A DNA stretch of 64,000 bases from Nemania diffusa (taxonomy: Eukaryota > Ascomycota > Sordariomycetes > Xylariales > Xylariaceae), in contig JBBPUQ010000004.1 of assembly GCA_038501195.1 (NCBI GenBank), forward strand, positions 4,478,001-4,542,000, written 5' to 3'. Shown in pieces: positions 12,141 to 24,200 of this stretch (the stretch's first letter is position 1; each line of letters starts with the position of its first letter). Position numbers and translations under genes: made by a program. The notes below the pieces were generated by a model. The model saw nothing but the letters and a program-made list of their open reading frames with translations. It was not told the DNA's origin and did no database searches.

Positions 12141-13373
12141 ATGTATTCCAAGACAAGCCTGATGGCGCTTTGCGCTGCCGTTGCCGTAAAGGAGGTTGCT
12201 GCTGGCCATGGTCATCAGCATAAGCACGCCGACAAGAGGGAGATCGTTTGGGCCGCTACTGATACTGTTATCGTCACCGACTATGTGACTGTCACCGTTA
12301 CTGAAGGCGAAGAGCCTACCATTGCTGATGTTCCTACATCCATTAAGGGTCATGTCCACCATACCCACTCGATACAGACCAGTGCTGCTGTTGCTACATC
12401 GGAGAGCTCGGCATCCGAAAGTGTTGCCGACGTGAGCACATCGGTTGTTGTACCAAGCACGTCGGCTGCCGTTCCGGCTGCGACCCCGACTACCTTAGTC
12501 ACTGCTGTGAAGCCCTCTACCACTTCCGTAGTCCAGCAAACTACCACCACCATCCCTACCACTTCTGCTGTTGTCATTCCGACTACTTCGGCCGTTGTAG
12601 TTCCGACCACTTCTACTAGCGCTGCAGCTACGACCTCAGTCGTTGCGAGCTCCGGTGCTAAGCGCGGTCTCGCTTTCAACGACGCAAGCCTAGTCCAAGA
12701 ATACGTCAGCCTGGGCGGAGAGGCATCCTGGGCTTACAACTGGGGAGATAGCACTGCCAACTTGCCCTCCGGCATTTCCTACATCCCCATGCTCTGGTCT
12801 CCCGCTACTGAGCATTCTAATGGCTGGGACACGCTGGCCAAGGAGGCTATTGCAAACGGTGCTGATGCCTTGTTGGGCTTCAACGAACCTGATATTGACA
12901 CCCAGGCAAACATGTCACCCGCTGACGCTGCTTCCGCTCACATCCAGTGGATGAACCCCTTCTCTGGACAGGCTCGTATCAGTACCCCGGCTATTTCCAG
13001 TAGTGAAGACGCGGGCCACGGTATTGATTGGCTCAACCAGTTTTTCAGTGCTTGCGCCGGCCAGTGTAAATTTGACTTCTGTGCTGCTCACTGGTATGGC
13101 CCTGGCGGTGAAGCCGGTGCCGACCTATTCCTTTCCCACCTCCTGGATGTTCAAACGGCTTGCGGCAGTAAGCCGGTCTGGGTAACCGAGTTTGCCGCCC
13201 AGAGTGACGACATTGAGCTGTTCATGGGAAGGGCTGTTTCGCAGCTCGAAACTAACTCAACCTTCGACTTCGTTGAGAAGTACTCGTACTTCATGGCTAG
13301 CGTGGGCAGCCTGTTCAATACGACCACCACGCTATCGGGATTTGGAAGGACATATGCCGGACTTCCTCAATAA
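12141..13373 (+). CDS. Cell-wall GH128 (Asl1-like) beta-glucanase
   Basis: Single-exon 410-aa secreted or wall-associated protein. Residues 1-21 form a signal peptide ending AAVAVKEVAAG, followed by a His-rich HGHQHKHADKR segment with a likely Kex2-type KR site. Residues about 40-170 are a Ser/Thr/Val-rich linker with repeated TTSAVV units, suited to O-mannosylation. From KRGLAFND to the C-terminus is the Asl1-like glycosyl hydrolase core (PF11790, GH128). The two expected catalytic glutamates are present: E249 in GFNEPD and E350 in WVTEF. Length and layout match fungal Asl1 homologues, which act on cell-wall beta-1,3-glucan. The ATG follows CACCTACC and has no competing upstream in-frame ATG. 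There is no evident GPI signal, so attachment to the wall, if any, would be by another route. Confidence 0.93.
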   Translation: MYSKTSLMALCAAVAVKEVAAGHGHQHKHADKREIVWAATDTVIVTDYVTVTVTEGEEPTIADVPTSIKGHVHHTHSIQTSAAVATSESSASESVADVSTSVVVPSTSAAVPAATPTTLVTAVKPSTTSVVQQTTTTIPTTSAVVIPTTSAVVVPTTSTSAAATTSVVASSGAKRGLAFNDASLVQEYVSLGGEASWAYNWGDSTANLPSGISYIPMLWSPATEHSNGWDTLAKEAIANGADALLGFNEPDIDTQANMSPADAASAHIQWMNPFSGQARISTPAISSSEDAGHGIDWLNQFFSACAGQCKFDFCAAHWYGPGGEAGADLFLSHLLDVQTACGSKPVWVTEFAAQSDDIELFMGRAVSQLETNSTFDFVEKYSYFMASVGSLFNTTTTLSGFGRTYAGLPQ

Positions 13374-15158
13374 GCGGCTTCTGGTGATATGCAAGCGCCA
13401 TCTTCTCTTCTACTGCCATTTAGAGGGACCTGATCTACATTGGGAACACTATCTTGCAACTTTTTACTTCATTTCATCTGTACATAGTTTATATGATTGA
13501 AAACATCCGCATTTTTGTCCGGACTTTGTTTTACCGCTGTCTTGGTGGTCCCGGGATTGTCTCTGACGACAATGCCCGGCAATCATTGTGCCTTTAAGAG
13601 GAACATAGGTGGGGGACACAAAAGGATAGATTTACGAGCCCATGAAATACCAGAAACAACGGCTTGCGAGTCTTGATTGTTCATTCATCGTCCGGTTTTT
13701 TGCGTGCTAGCGACAAGTAATCTTCTTCGTGCCCTGATCCACAGGAGTTGTGTATGCCTAGCGAAGTGACTAGCTGTCTCACACTGCTGGTAAATCTTGG
13801 GGTCGATACAGGTAAAACTGAGACCCCTTGTTTCACATTGCTCCGAACGACACCGCACCTACGTCAAGCAGGGATAACGCTTATTCCGGTCCCCATTATC
13901 CATCTAGGTTCTATCTAGCGCGATGACACGTGGGAAGGTCGGGGCGGCCGAGAAAAAAGCTTAACCTGCTCAGTAGCCTAACCTATCTAGACAGAGCAAG
14001 AGATCGCGCGACGTGGCTCGTTATGCAACGCTGATACCACTGTGACGGCGTCATGGACTTTTCCTACGCGAAATTAAGCTTGGGCGTAAGCGAATGATAA
14101 GGTTCGCAGCCTCGAACGTTATCGCCTGTATGGATGCAACGCGTAGTGCGGGGGCGGGCTTCAAGGAGGGATGTGTGAGTGAAAAATGGGGATGAGAGGG
14201 ATGGTCACATCGCTGTTCTTGTTCATGGATTGCTGTGTAAAACAATGAAGGTGAGATTGAGAGGCGCTTTCTCGTCGGCAAGGGAGTAAGTGACAAAGGC
14301 GTGCGGTGGTCTTCATTGGATATCATGGTTTACTTATTTGACAAAGGACCTATTTATAAGTTTGAGGACACGGCGCGTTTATTTACTGGTAAATGCGAAA
14401 GGAAAAATGAAACAATGCGATATGAAGTGAGAGAGCACGATATATTTGTCAGTGCTTGCTCACCTTATGTTTACTCCTACCTCGCGGTAAACACACATCT
14501 CATATAATTTGTATTAATTACCAAGTACAACTATCCCAAGTTGCGTTTGCTTTATTGCCCGCGTTTCAATCGTAGTTAAGTTTTTTTGTTGTCATACAGT
14601 ATATATCCCTACTGCGTCTTGTACTACCTATATCATGGGTCGTATGGAAATAAATGTGAGCAACAATTAATATAGTTACGTGCGATAGGTACTTAGCAGC
14701 TTGTAACACAGGCTATAAGTGCTGGATAGCCAGAATTGAATTTTCATAGAATGTATGTGCATTCATGTACCATTGAAGCTATGTTATAGCTAAGCCATGC
14801 CTGCTTCGCCCATATTGGGTCACGGGTCAGTCTGCTTTTATGTGTCAAGCTATATTCTCAAAAAGAAAACATGGTATCACAACCTCCCTTACAACAAACA
14901 CGACAGATATCAGTAGCCCATCTAAACCGTCCAAACTTGTCTCGCCATAGTATCATGGTGAGACAAGTCGATGATGCGCCGCCAAACGCCTAACGATGCA
15001 ATTCGTGACCACTGTTACTCTGTCACAATGCCATTACCCCTAACGCCAAACAACTATCAAAGAATGTCCCTCCCCCAACGTTTCCTTCATCCTCATGAAA
15101 TCATATAAACAAACATTTACACCGCCTCGTGAGAACAAGTCATGCCGAAACGACGCAT
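13374..15158. other. Intergenic, no supported gene
   Basis: Contains the 3' untranslated region of the GH128 gene and then about 1.5 kb of ordinary spacer. Frames at 14051-14507 are short and lack domains. The last few hundred bases before 15159 would be the 3' end of the convergent RING gene. Confidence 0.55.
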
Positions 15159-16922
15159 TCAGTGTTGTACAGTTTGAATAGATGGAAGCGAGCCTTCTAG
15201 GCCTGGGCCACTGCTTCGCGAGTCCCCCCGAGCGTGGAATCTCTCTCTTAGCCGATTTGTGAGTCTGGAATGGCGGCGTTCGTCATCCGCGTTGCCAGAT
15301 GTTGGGTCTGAACCCTGCTGCGACTGCCTGTATTGACGTAGAGCTTGGAGACGTTCGTCTACAGATGCATGGCGAAGTCTGTTCCAGTCTAGCAGCCTTG
15401 ATCGGCGCCGTCTATGCGTTGTCTCGCCGCTAGTTGCTGGCTGGTCAGTCTCAGCTGGAGGAGCAAGAGTACTTTCAGCAGGGGCTGTGGCATTCGGTGG
15501 TGCAGCCGCCTCGTCGCTCTCCTCACGCTCAATATCCTCTGGTGGTCGTAAATCGAGACGACTGTACAGAAAAATTAGCTCTCTGTGCAAACATTCGGGT
15601 ATGACTAATAAATAACAACTTACCACAAGGGACATGTGCCAGAGACGTTCACTAGCCAAGGATCTACGCAAGCCGGGTGGTACTTGTGGTTACAAGGCAA
15701 GACTCGCACATCTTCGCCTACGGTAAAATCCTCTGTGCATATGGAGCAGCCTAGATGGTCCTCTTCAGGCTCAGGCTCTTTCTTTGCTTTATCTGGCGTA
15801 GAAGTTGTCGGTGCAGGCGCACCGTTTGGTTCGTGCTGCGCGGCTGTGTTATCGGTTGCTTCAGAAGATGACTCAGGTACCGCATCGTTGTGTGGTACGG
15901 CTCCTGTCATGACTTGCGAAGTATCCTGCAAAGCATCCTGTGGTTGTGATCCGGGTCTCCGGGTATTTTCGAGGGCATTTTCCTCATCAGGCTTTCTTTG
16001 GTCGTTTTCGCCAAACTTGACAATGGGCAAGGTCTCGAGCATGGCCATAGCGATTCCTCTTGCACGACTCCGGCGTGGTCTGCCATTCGTGCTTGCTCGC
16101 GGGCCATATCGTTCCGGATTGCGATGGGCGCGCACGGCTCCGGTCGCAATGATGAACAAAAATAGTAGCGTGATCAGACCCGTGATACTGTATAAAATGC
16201 TCATAGCAATAGTCGAGGTACTGCCGGGACGGGGCTGTTGGCTCTCAACAGCCTTTTTGCTGGGCGTGATTGAGGCTACGACCGGGTCTGTAGTGGAGGC
16301 GGTAAGAACGCTGTGAACTTTGAGGGAATCGTCTGGGCTCGTCATTGTCCAAACACTGTTGTACGGCAGGTCTGAGCCGCTAAGAAAGCAGATCGGCTTT
16401 GTTGTACTGTAGAGTAAAATAGCAGCCGGTGTAGTGGCATTAGTCATGATGGCATTCAACATGTCATCAGGCGAAATAAAGTTTTGGATATCAGTGGTAT
16501 TTACGTCGCAACAAATGAAAGCGACCTTGTCCACGTAGTCGACTTTGGTGTAGTTCGAGTGGTCAAGTATCACAAGATCACCTTCGACATCCGGTAGCTG
16601 GTTGTACATTATTAGCCATGGTTTGACAAGGCAACAACAGACAGACGGCCGGTGACACCTAACCATAATGTTTGCTTACCTTGGACGCATCGGTTTCCTG
16701 AAACCCAGCCTCGGTTGTTAGTGGTATAACATCGTAAGGAGACCCAAAAGGCGCGTTGTCGGGAGTTTCGATAACAAGTGCCATTTTCCATTTGGCGAAC
16801 CAGTCCGGGGGATCCTCAGGATTGGTAGAAGCCTCTTGAGCAGACACAGGGGAGGCAAGACATATGATGATTAAGGCGAGACATGCCTTTATTAGAAGGG
16901 CGGTCAAGGCCGTGACCGCCAT
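15159..16922 (-). CDS. PA-like/transmembrane/RING-H2 E3 ubiquitin ligase
   Basis: Membrane-anchored RING-H2 protein, about 539 aa, from three exons: 16922-16680, 16597-15624 and 15561-15159 (introns of 82 and 62 bp). Residues 1-28 are a signal peptide ending VSAQ. The lumenal part contains a stretch resembling the protease-associated fold (LPDVEGDLVILDH, VAFICCDV, AAILLYSTT). A transmembrane helix (SILYSITGLITLLFLFII) follows near residue 245. The cytosolic half holds the RING-H2: CSIC, HKYHPACVDPWL and CPLC; the last Cys is created only by splicing TG|T at 15624/15561, which confirms that intron. Such PA-TM-RING ligases ubiquitinate endosomal or vacuolar membrane cargo. The C-terminal tail is basic and Ser/Arg-rich. 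The substrate is unknown. Confidence 0.9.
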
Positions 16923-19900
16923 CTCAGCGATTGTCGAAGAGTCGAGCGCTCACACGATGCGCCAGTATTAGAGGATTAGTAGAATTACTAGAAGAGACAC
17001 GGACAGATCCAAGTAGGACGAGGTGGTGAGCACACGGCAAGCGGCGCGGCGGGATGTAGAGAGCAGATGCAGATGCAGATGCAAGCGCAAGTGCGGATAC
17101 GGGCGTGGTGGATTGCGCGACTTGGAGCCTGGGATGCGTGCCGTTTGAATGATTAGGTGGGTATATTTTGAGTTCAGCTGTATCTACCGCATCTATCTTT
17201 GATATCTACAGTAGGTATGGTTAGGTAGATAGTTGGTTTGGAAGTCGTGGGCGACTGTGTCGCATCTGAGGGTGTTGCGGTTGCGTCGGAGCCTCGGTGA
17301 AGAGGTTCAGTCAAGACAGACAGGGCTTCTTCCATACAAGGGCCTGCGGCTTAGGGCGCATGTAGGTACTGTATATGATCTGCCCAGGTTGTGTTTCTGT
17401 GGCTTCTTGATCGACCACAGGGTACGGTAAGGACTGGCAACGGTAGACTGGGAGTTGGTCTACAATGCGCCGGGTCGACTTGGTGTTTGACCCCTCGATC
17501 TAAGTGCGCATAGGTATGTATATGCGTATGGTTTCGATGTTCGGGTAACGACCCCACAGATGAATGCTTCAATGCTATGCGCGCTATGGTATCATGCTAC
17601 AGTACGTGCTACTACAACCAGCTTAGAATCAATCTTTGGGAGGAAGCAGCAGAGGAGAAGCAGGAGGAACGAGAAGAGCAGGAGCTAGAAGGCATCGCCA
17701 TGAGATGAGGATGTGGGCGTGCGCACAATACGTATAGTATCAGGTCTAACGACCCGAACCTGCGACAAAGAAACCCGACAGGATTATGATGATGGGGTTC
17801 GGTCTGTCACGGATAACTAATAGGGCTAGCGCTATGGAACGGCAACCGGATAGGTAGGTAGGAGCTGGGGGCGTTGGGGCTGTGTATAACATCAATTCGA
17901 TAGGAACCTTGTTAGGTACAGTACACTACCTAACTCTACTTCAGCTTAGTGTAGTAGCTACTATCTAAACTACCTAACTTGCCTACAAAACCATACCTAA
18001 TCCCGCCGTCCCAGCGTTGCCAGCGTTGTAGACCTGCCGGTATAGGTGTTGTGGGGGGACATGAAAAGCGGGTGTCCCATGCCTCTGGAGGCTTTTGACA
18101 GGAGCTGCAGGGATTGGGGATTTGCATTTCTGGTCGGTATCGTTGAACTTGGTTGCTGCGCTAGCTAGCCCAGACGTGCGGGATTTGGAATCAGCATTTG
18201 ACATTTGGCGAGAATGAACCATTGCCAAATGAAATTCTACCAAGCTATTGTGGTGTTACATACTTATTTATCTCAAAGCCAATTGGCTGCTGCCAAGGAA
18301 GAACAAGAACAAGAGCATACGTATACAAATAGTAAGAAATACTGCGTACTACCTGCATATATGTATGGGTGTCTTCATGTATGTACGGTACTTGAGACAC
18401 CCCTTTCCCACTAGGGCTACATGTAATCATTCTCGAAACTCGAGATAGAGTTACAGCAAATAAGACATATTTGCGCCTTGTTAATGCGCTCATACTGCTA
18501 ATTTTATTTCAATCTTATAGGCATCTAGCACAAATGTATTCGCGCTTATTCTGTAGACAGCCTAGTATGTAGGTGTCTGGCTGTGCGGCTCTACCCATTG
18601 GCAAGGTTAAATAACTCTCTTTACCTACCTTTATGCAGGCTGTAGCGCTCCGGAGTCCGTACAGCATGAACCCCATCCTGCTTCAGATTTGTTCCGAGAT
18701 CAGCAGTGTTTGAATGCCACCTTTGCCCATTAACCAAGTCAAACTTTGCACGGGGTGTAGCGCTGTGATGTTTACTATTTCGTGCTAATACTTCGCCCTC
18801 AGAAAACTGATCATCTTTGTCTGGCAATATACCAACAAGCAGTGCAGGCCCTACATAAGTAAGAGATCCTCAAAATATACATGTAATATGAGTAAAAGCT
18901 ATTAGTTTTGAAACATGCATGTTACCCTAGCTATTCCCTCTACGGTCAGACAGATACAGAATAGCGACCGCACTATTTATCTTGGATTTCTTGGCTATCT
19001 TTCAAATTACCACCCACATAGAGATGAATATATCGCATGAGAACTCTGCCAAGCTAATGATTCACGAGTTCTCTCTGCTTTGCAAGATCGGAAAACTGTA
19101 GAGCAGTTAATGCGAGCCATTATAGCACCTCAAACACGTTTACGAATCATCGGTGATTCAAGTCTCCCGCGTGCCCCGTGACGGACAGGCATCCCTTGGC
19201 TTCTAGGCGCTGAGTAGATAGGTAGTACAGCGATCCACTTCGGGATCGGTTATATCCCGCCCGGCAGGTGGTGATCTTTCTCTCGTGCCGATTGTTGGTC
19301 AAAGAACTCTTGGCTAGCGAGTTCAATCCTATGTAAGTGCTCTTGTCTTGTGGCTGTGCGATCCTTATGAGTGGTGGAAGATCCCGCAGATCAGTAAGAT
19401 CTTATCAAGGTACGCTACACCTAGATTCCTAGTGTAATGTCAGCGCGTGTACATAAGTAGGTATCACTTGTAGCTCGTGAGATGGTATGTATGGTCATCT
19501 TACATAAAGAACAATCGCCGAGACGTTCATCGTGACACAGCCACGCCTGTTGTCAGCCGTTCGCATACGTAAGCTGAGCTATATATTAATCTAAAGAGAG
19601 TATGAGAAAGAGTCTTGTGAGATTGCCACCAGGTTTCGTTGCACACATACACTATTTGAGTGCATAGCGTGCTAATCCTCGAAATGTATCGAGCCGTTCT
19701 CCATCAAGTTTTCCCGAATTAATTGAATTGCTGGGTACACTCCCTAGCTAAAAACCGGCACCGCATTGGTTCTTCGGTAGATTCGGAATCTTATTGTGTG
19801 ACCCTGGCGCGAGCATGATCTTTCCGTAGCGGCGCGGAGCTGACGAAGATCCAAGTTCGTTACTGGTTGAAACCTGATCTTTCCCAGGATCACCGAGTGG

Positions 19901-20439
19901 TTCGATGGTATGAAGCAAGGAGGACATGATCCATACAATCGTCACCTGTTCTATAACACAGCCCTATTCGGTTTGAGGTCCCCCATATACTCATATTTGG
20001 AATGCATAGGATTTGTTGCTGATAAGAGTGAATCTGTCCTGAAGATACTTATCGTGCGGACTTGGTATCGCGATGTGTTGAGATAATAACTCACCCTCAT
20101 GCCTGTTACCTATTAATAGCCTAAGACTCTGGCAAACATCAACGTAGCCGGCGACAAGAGAAGCCCGGTCGAATGAATATAGCAAACAGCAAACACGGAA
20201 ACTCCGGAAAGCAAAACAGCCTTTTCATATCCCTTATTGTCAAAAACATCAGATGATAGACAGTAGTTGAGGCATCGAAAAATCTGTGGTCCGTGTTGAT
20301 GCGACACTAACTATCAAATGACCTTAGCAAGTTTGAGATAGAATACCTATGCTGTACCCTGAGAGTATGCCATGCTCACGTTCATGCAGGGATTTGGCCT
20401 GTTTGATCGAGAACGAATGGGCTGCTAGTCTAATGCAGG
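16923..20439. other. Intergenic, no supported gene
   Basis: About 3.5 kb of spacer upstream of the RING gene and downstream of tubulin cofactor B. A short run of GCAGAT hexamers lies at about 17065-17090. Minus-strand frames at 19744-20307 are 64-65 aa, without domains or credible splice partners. Many TAGGTA/TACCTA words occur. Confidence 0.55.
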
Positions 20440-21297
20440 TTATATCTCCTCCATGTCCTCTAAATCGTCAAGAATCGGCCAATCACCAACCTCGACTCTC
20501 TCTGGTCTGACGAAGACGCCGTGCTTGAGCGAAGACTCTGCTCCCCAATACCGTGTGCCTGCTATGCTGCCGTCATTCTTCCCGGCCGGTTCGTCGAGAT
20601 GAACGCCGATCCAAGCGCCCAGGGTGCCAGGGATCTCTTTAACCTCACCGACAAACTTAATCTCGCCTCTGCGGGTATCGTCACCACCTACCCTACACCT
20701 TTTTCCAACTGCAATGCCTCGACTCTTGATCTCATGTTCGTTTGCATCCACCTTGGCTTTTTCAAGACTAGGAGCATCAGGATTGAATCGACCAAGCTTT
20801 TCAGCTTTCTTCCAGGCTAACACTGAATCCGTTTTCCTTTCGTACTCTTCAACAGGCATAACGTATTTGTCCACGCCAGATGTGTCGTTGAAGTTCAGCC
20901 TGGCACCGGCCGGCCGAGTATCAATGATCTTAAGCAGCGTTAGCCTCTAGAATTCTCTCATACACTGAACGGCCAAAAAAATAATGCCCTCGATCAGCTA
21001 CTCTCTACCGATTTTACGAGGAGCAGTTGAAAAAGTTGTTCAAGATGTTGTTTATCTTACCTGCAATTCAGCATAAGGGGCCAATGGGAAGCTGGACAGA
21101 AGTTTGATGTCCTCGTTCTCCGCTTCGATGGGAATGATCTCATTGGCTGATGTCTTTAGTCTGAGACGCTGACATGAAGGAGGTATACCGGTGACGGGCT
21201 CAAGCTTGCTCTTGAGCTGACTGATAGACCATGACGGGGTGATTCGCCGTTCGGAGGAGGAGTTCTCCGAGGTGACAACAAGTGGGACGTCTGCCAT
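20440..21297 (-). CDS. Tubulin-folding cofactor B (CAP-Gly protein)
   Basis: About 247 aa from two exons, 21297-21061 and 20946-20440, with a 114-bp GT-AG intron. The ATG (MADVPLVV) at 21297 is preferred over non-ATG frame openings further upstream. Residues 1-80 form a ubiquitin-like domain (WSISQLKSKLEPVTGIPPSCQRL). A central acidic/coiled segment leads to the C-terminal CAP-Gly domain (GTLGAWIGVHLDEPAGKNDG, then HGVFVRPERVEVGD), with the diagnostic GKNDG. The tail ends in acidic residues plus Ile (DLEDMEEI), comparable with the C-terminal motif of cofactor B that contacts cofactor E. The protein assists alpha-tubulin folding and heterodimer assembly in the cytosol (Alf1 in yeasts). Order and length fit the family. 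Confidence 0.93.
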
Positions 21298-24200
21298 GTT
21301 TACCGGGCTCACGGCGAGGTGGAGGTATGTAAGATGACAACAGTGATGTGTGCGTGAACGTGGCCAGGACAAGCCGCAAGCTATTGGCCGGTGGTTCCCG
21401 GATCCTTGTTTGCTGTGTTTCTTGAAACAAGATTGTCTTGTCCGAACCCAAGGGCGTGTGTGTCCACGTAGGGCTGACGACTTAAACTGAATGGGCTAGG
21501 CTCAACCGATTACGACTCCTTGCAGTAGGGTTAGATAGTGGCTCAGGAACTTAGGAACTTAGTACCAGTACGTGAGGCTGATGGCCACGTTCACGATACA
21601 TAATCTGTACATACCTGGCAGTAGTGGTGTTAGGTTAAGTTAGGCTAGGTTAGGTTGGTACCTTACTGAATGTAGGTACCTGCTAAGCTGGCGCCAAGTT
21701 GGGTAGGGCGAACAGGTGTGGCTCCTGTGGCCGTGCTTGGGGAGAATCCGCCACTAAGGTTCCGTACGCCACAGTACCGCCAGACAGCACTGTAACGTGG
21801 CACTCTGATTCACCATCTCTTAGATCGATAGCCGAGTTCTTAGTTCGTGTTCGAAGCCGTGTCCACCCACCCTAGAATTAGTAGGTAGGTACTCGTACCA
21901 TGGTAAGTTAACGATGCAGTGAGATACTAGTCTACCTAGGTTAGGTGCCTATCTATCTACTATGTAAGCTTTCCACGGTAGCGTAGACACCTATGGTACT
22001 ATACGTGCTTACCCACGAGATAGACTGATTCTTTCTGTACCTCTTACGTAGGTAGGTACCTGGCAATTACCGGCCTAACCTACATATGTACCTAAAGTAC
22101 ATACCTAACAGGTACCAACCCACTAAGACTAATATGCCTTAGGTAGGTATGCATGCCTAGATATATGTAGGTACACCTACCTATACCGTACAGTAGGTTC
22201 TGTTTCTACAGCATGTCTACGGCGCTCGCTGTGACGCAGGCTCTCCGCTGCGCCTACGACATCTCATCACTTTCGTCATCTCTAACAAACAAGCACTTGT
22301 TTCATAGCCTCGTGGTTTTGCCCCATCCCATTGTAGGTAGCGGACCTTATCTGCAGGCGTCTTTTGTTCTAAGTACAAGCCTACATGCCTACATGCCTAC
22401 GCCTACTCTGTACTTGCATGCCATGCACGAGAGGATGGATGGCTGCCGATCTGAGATCCTTTCCGCCTGCCGTCGCGTGTCACCACCAACACCGAGGCAG
22501 CATGTTCATTGGATGGCGCCGTTTGCGTCGTCACTATTGTATTATATGAAAATCCAATTCGGTCGCTACACGACAGCCTCGTAGCAGCATCGAGAGATTT
22601 GGCGTACACGTTGAGACTGCGCGGGGCAAATCCGACGAGCATTGGATACCGACACGCCTCGCTAGTCTGGCTGTAGCTGTAGTCGTCCTCACATCTAGAC
22701 ATCCCTTGCACCTATCTCTCTATTTCTACATGACTCTCCGTGACTCTATTCTTAGCAGGCCCGAGCCGAGCAGAGCAGATCGATCGTACAGCATACGATC
22801 GATGCTTCTCTCATTAGGTACCTATGCTGCCCATGTTGTCTGTCGGCGTGTCGGCGTGCTCTACGCTGTGTAGTAGCCTTCGCCTTTCATCTTGCAGGTT
22901 GGCGACCCGGGAAGACACGGGAGCTAGGGCCAGTGGCTTCATAACCACGCAAACGAATAGGTGGACATCTACAATATGTATGTACGCACGTAGTCACAGC
23001 AATAGTGTATACTAAACCGTGACTTGTCCTAGTTGATAGGTCATATATCGATCTAGCCCACGAACAAAAGGCCGTCGGGACGAAGGTGGCCCCGTCAACG
23101 CGATTGTTGGTTCGTCGGTAAAGACACGGAACAATGCGACTTTGGGTGAAATTACCATTCAGACTCTAGGTAGGCCGAGTGTATCGACGATGCCTCGCAT
23201 TAATTAATGCCCAGTCCAAGACGGTCCCTACTCATGAGCCCGAACTGTTCACCGCTCTCTACACTCCCAATGCAGGTATGTAGATAGACGGCCACCCCGC
23301 TGTCGTCAACCGATTTAGCCTTAGGTTTACAGAATACTAGTTACCGTCACTTCTCCTGATCTGATCGGTCGTCTGGATGAGTATTAGGCAGAACCACAAC
23401 CCCCGGATGACCCCCGGGTGAAGAGTGTTCGGGTGCTAAAGAGAGCTAGTCAGTTGCAGCCTCCGCTACAGAGTACAAATTATGAGCCTAGGACGGCCAA
23501 CATGCAGCCTGACGTCTAAGCGCTGGTAATGGTCCTCCAACGTGACATTGTAACGGGTGCCATAAGATTTGGGTCATAGATCGCTGAGCCCATCGTACCA
23601 GCGTATGCAGGCTAGTTAACGTGATGACCGACCAGGTCCAGCCGTTGATGCAAGGCCAGCGCAGCTGAATAATAGCGGGACCGACTAAGGCGGGTGAAGG
23701 GTGGCGGCGGTTCCCAAAACCGGGCCGTGTTCATGGTTGGATCACGGCGGCTGACGAGCCCAACCGAATGGTCTTGAGATTCACTGGTCGGCTTCGACAG
23801 ACTATTAGAACGCGCGACGAGCAAAGAAAATGAGGCACATGCGCCCTGCCTCACTTATTTCATGTCACGCGGCGGCGTTACGGCTCACACCAAGGACATA
23901 TAGCCTTATCCATGAGGCTTGCATGCACGCAAGTGGTATTATCGGTGGGCAGTTATGAATGACATGGGACGAAAGGTCCAGGCATTCTAAAATATCTACT
24001 AGGTAGCTCTCTGCCATGCCAGGAGCTTCTCGATTGGGCTGCCAAATCATGAATTGTGTGGCAGACAAGGAAACGCCTGGCTCTGATGATGACTGTGCAT
24101 TTATCTTCCGCACTTCCGGATTCCCCGAGATCTGAAGAGGTTGAGAACTACTTGGCGTTTGCAACTCATGAACTGTCAATCCTATACGCATAGTAGTAGC

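Noticed and set aside
12350..12679. 109-aa minus-strand frame with repeated TTAEVVGM
   Set aside because: Antisense shadow of the Thr/Val-rich linker of the GH128 protein.
19744..20307. Minus-strand frames of about 64 aa
   Set aside because: Partly protein-like but with no domain and no clear splice partners; not enough to call a gene.
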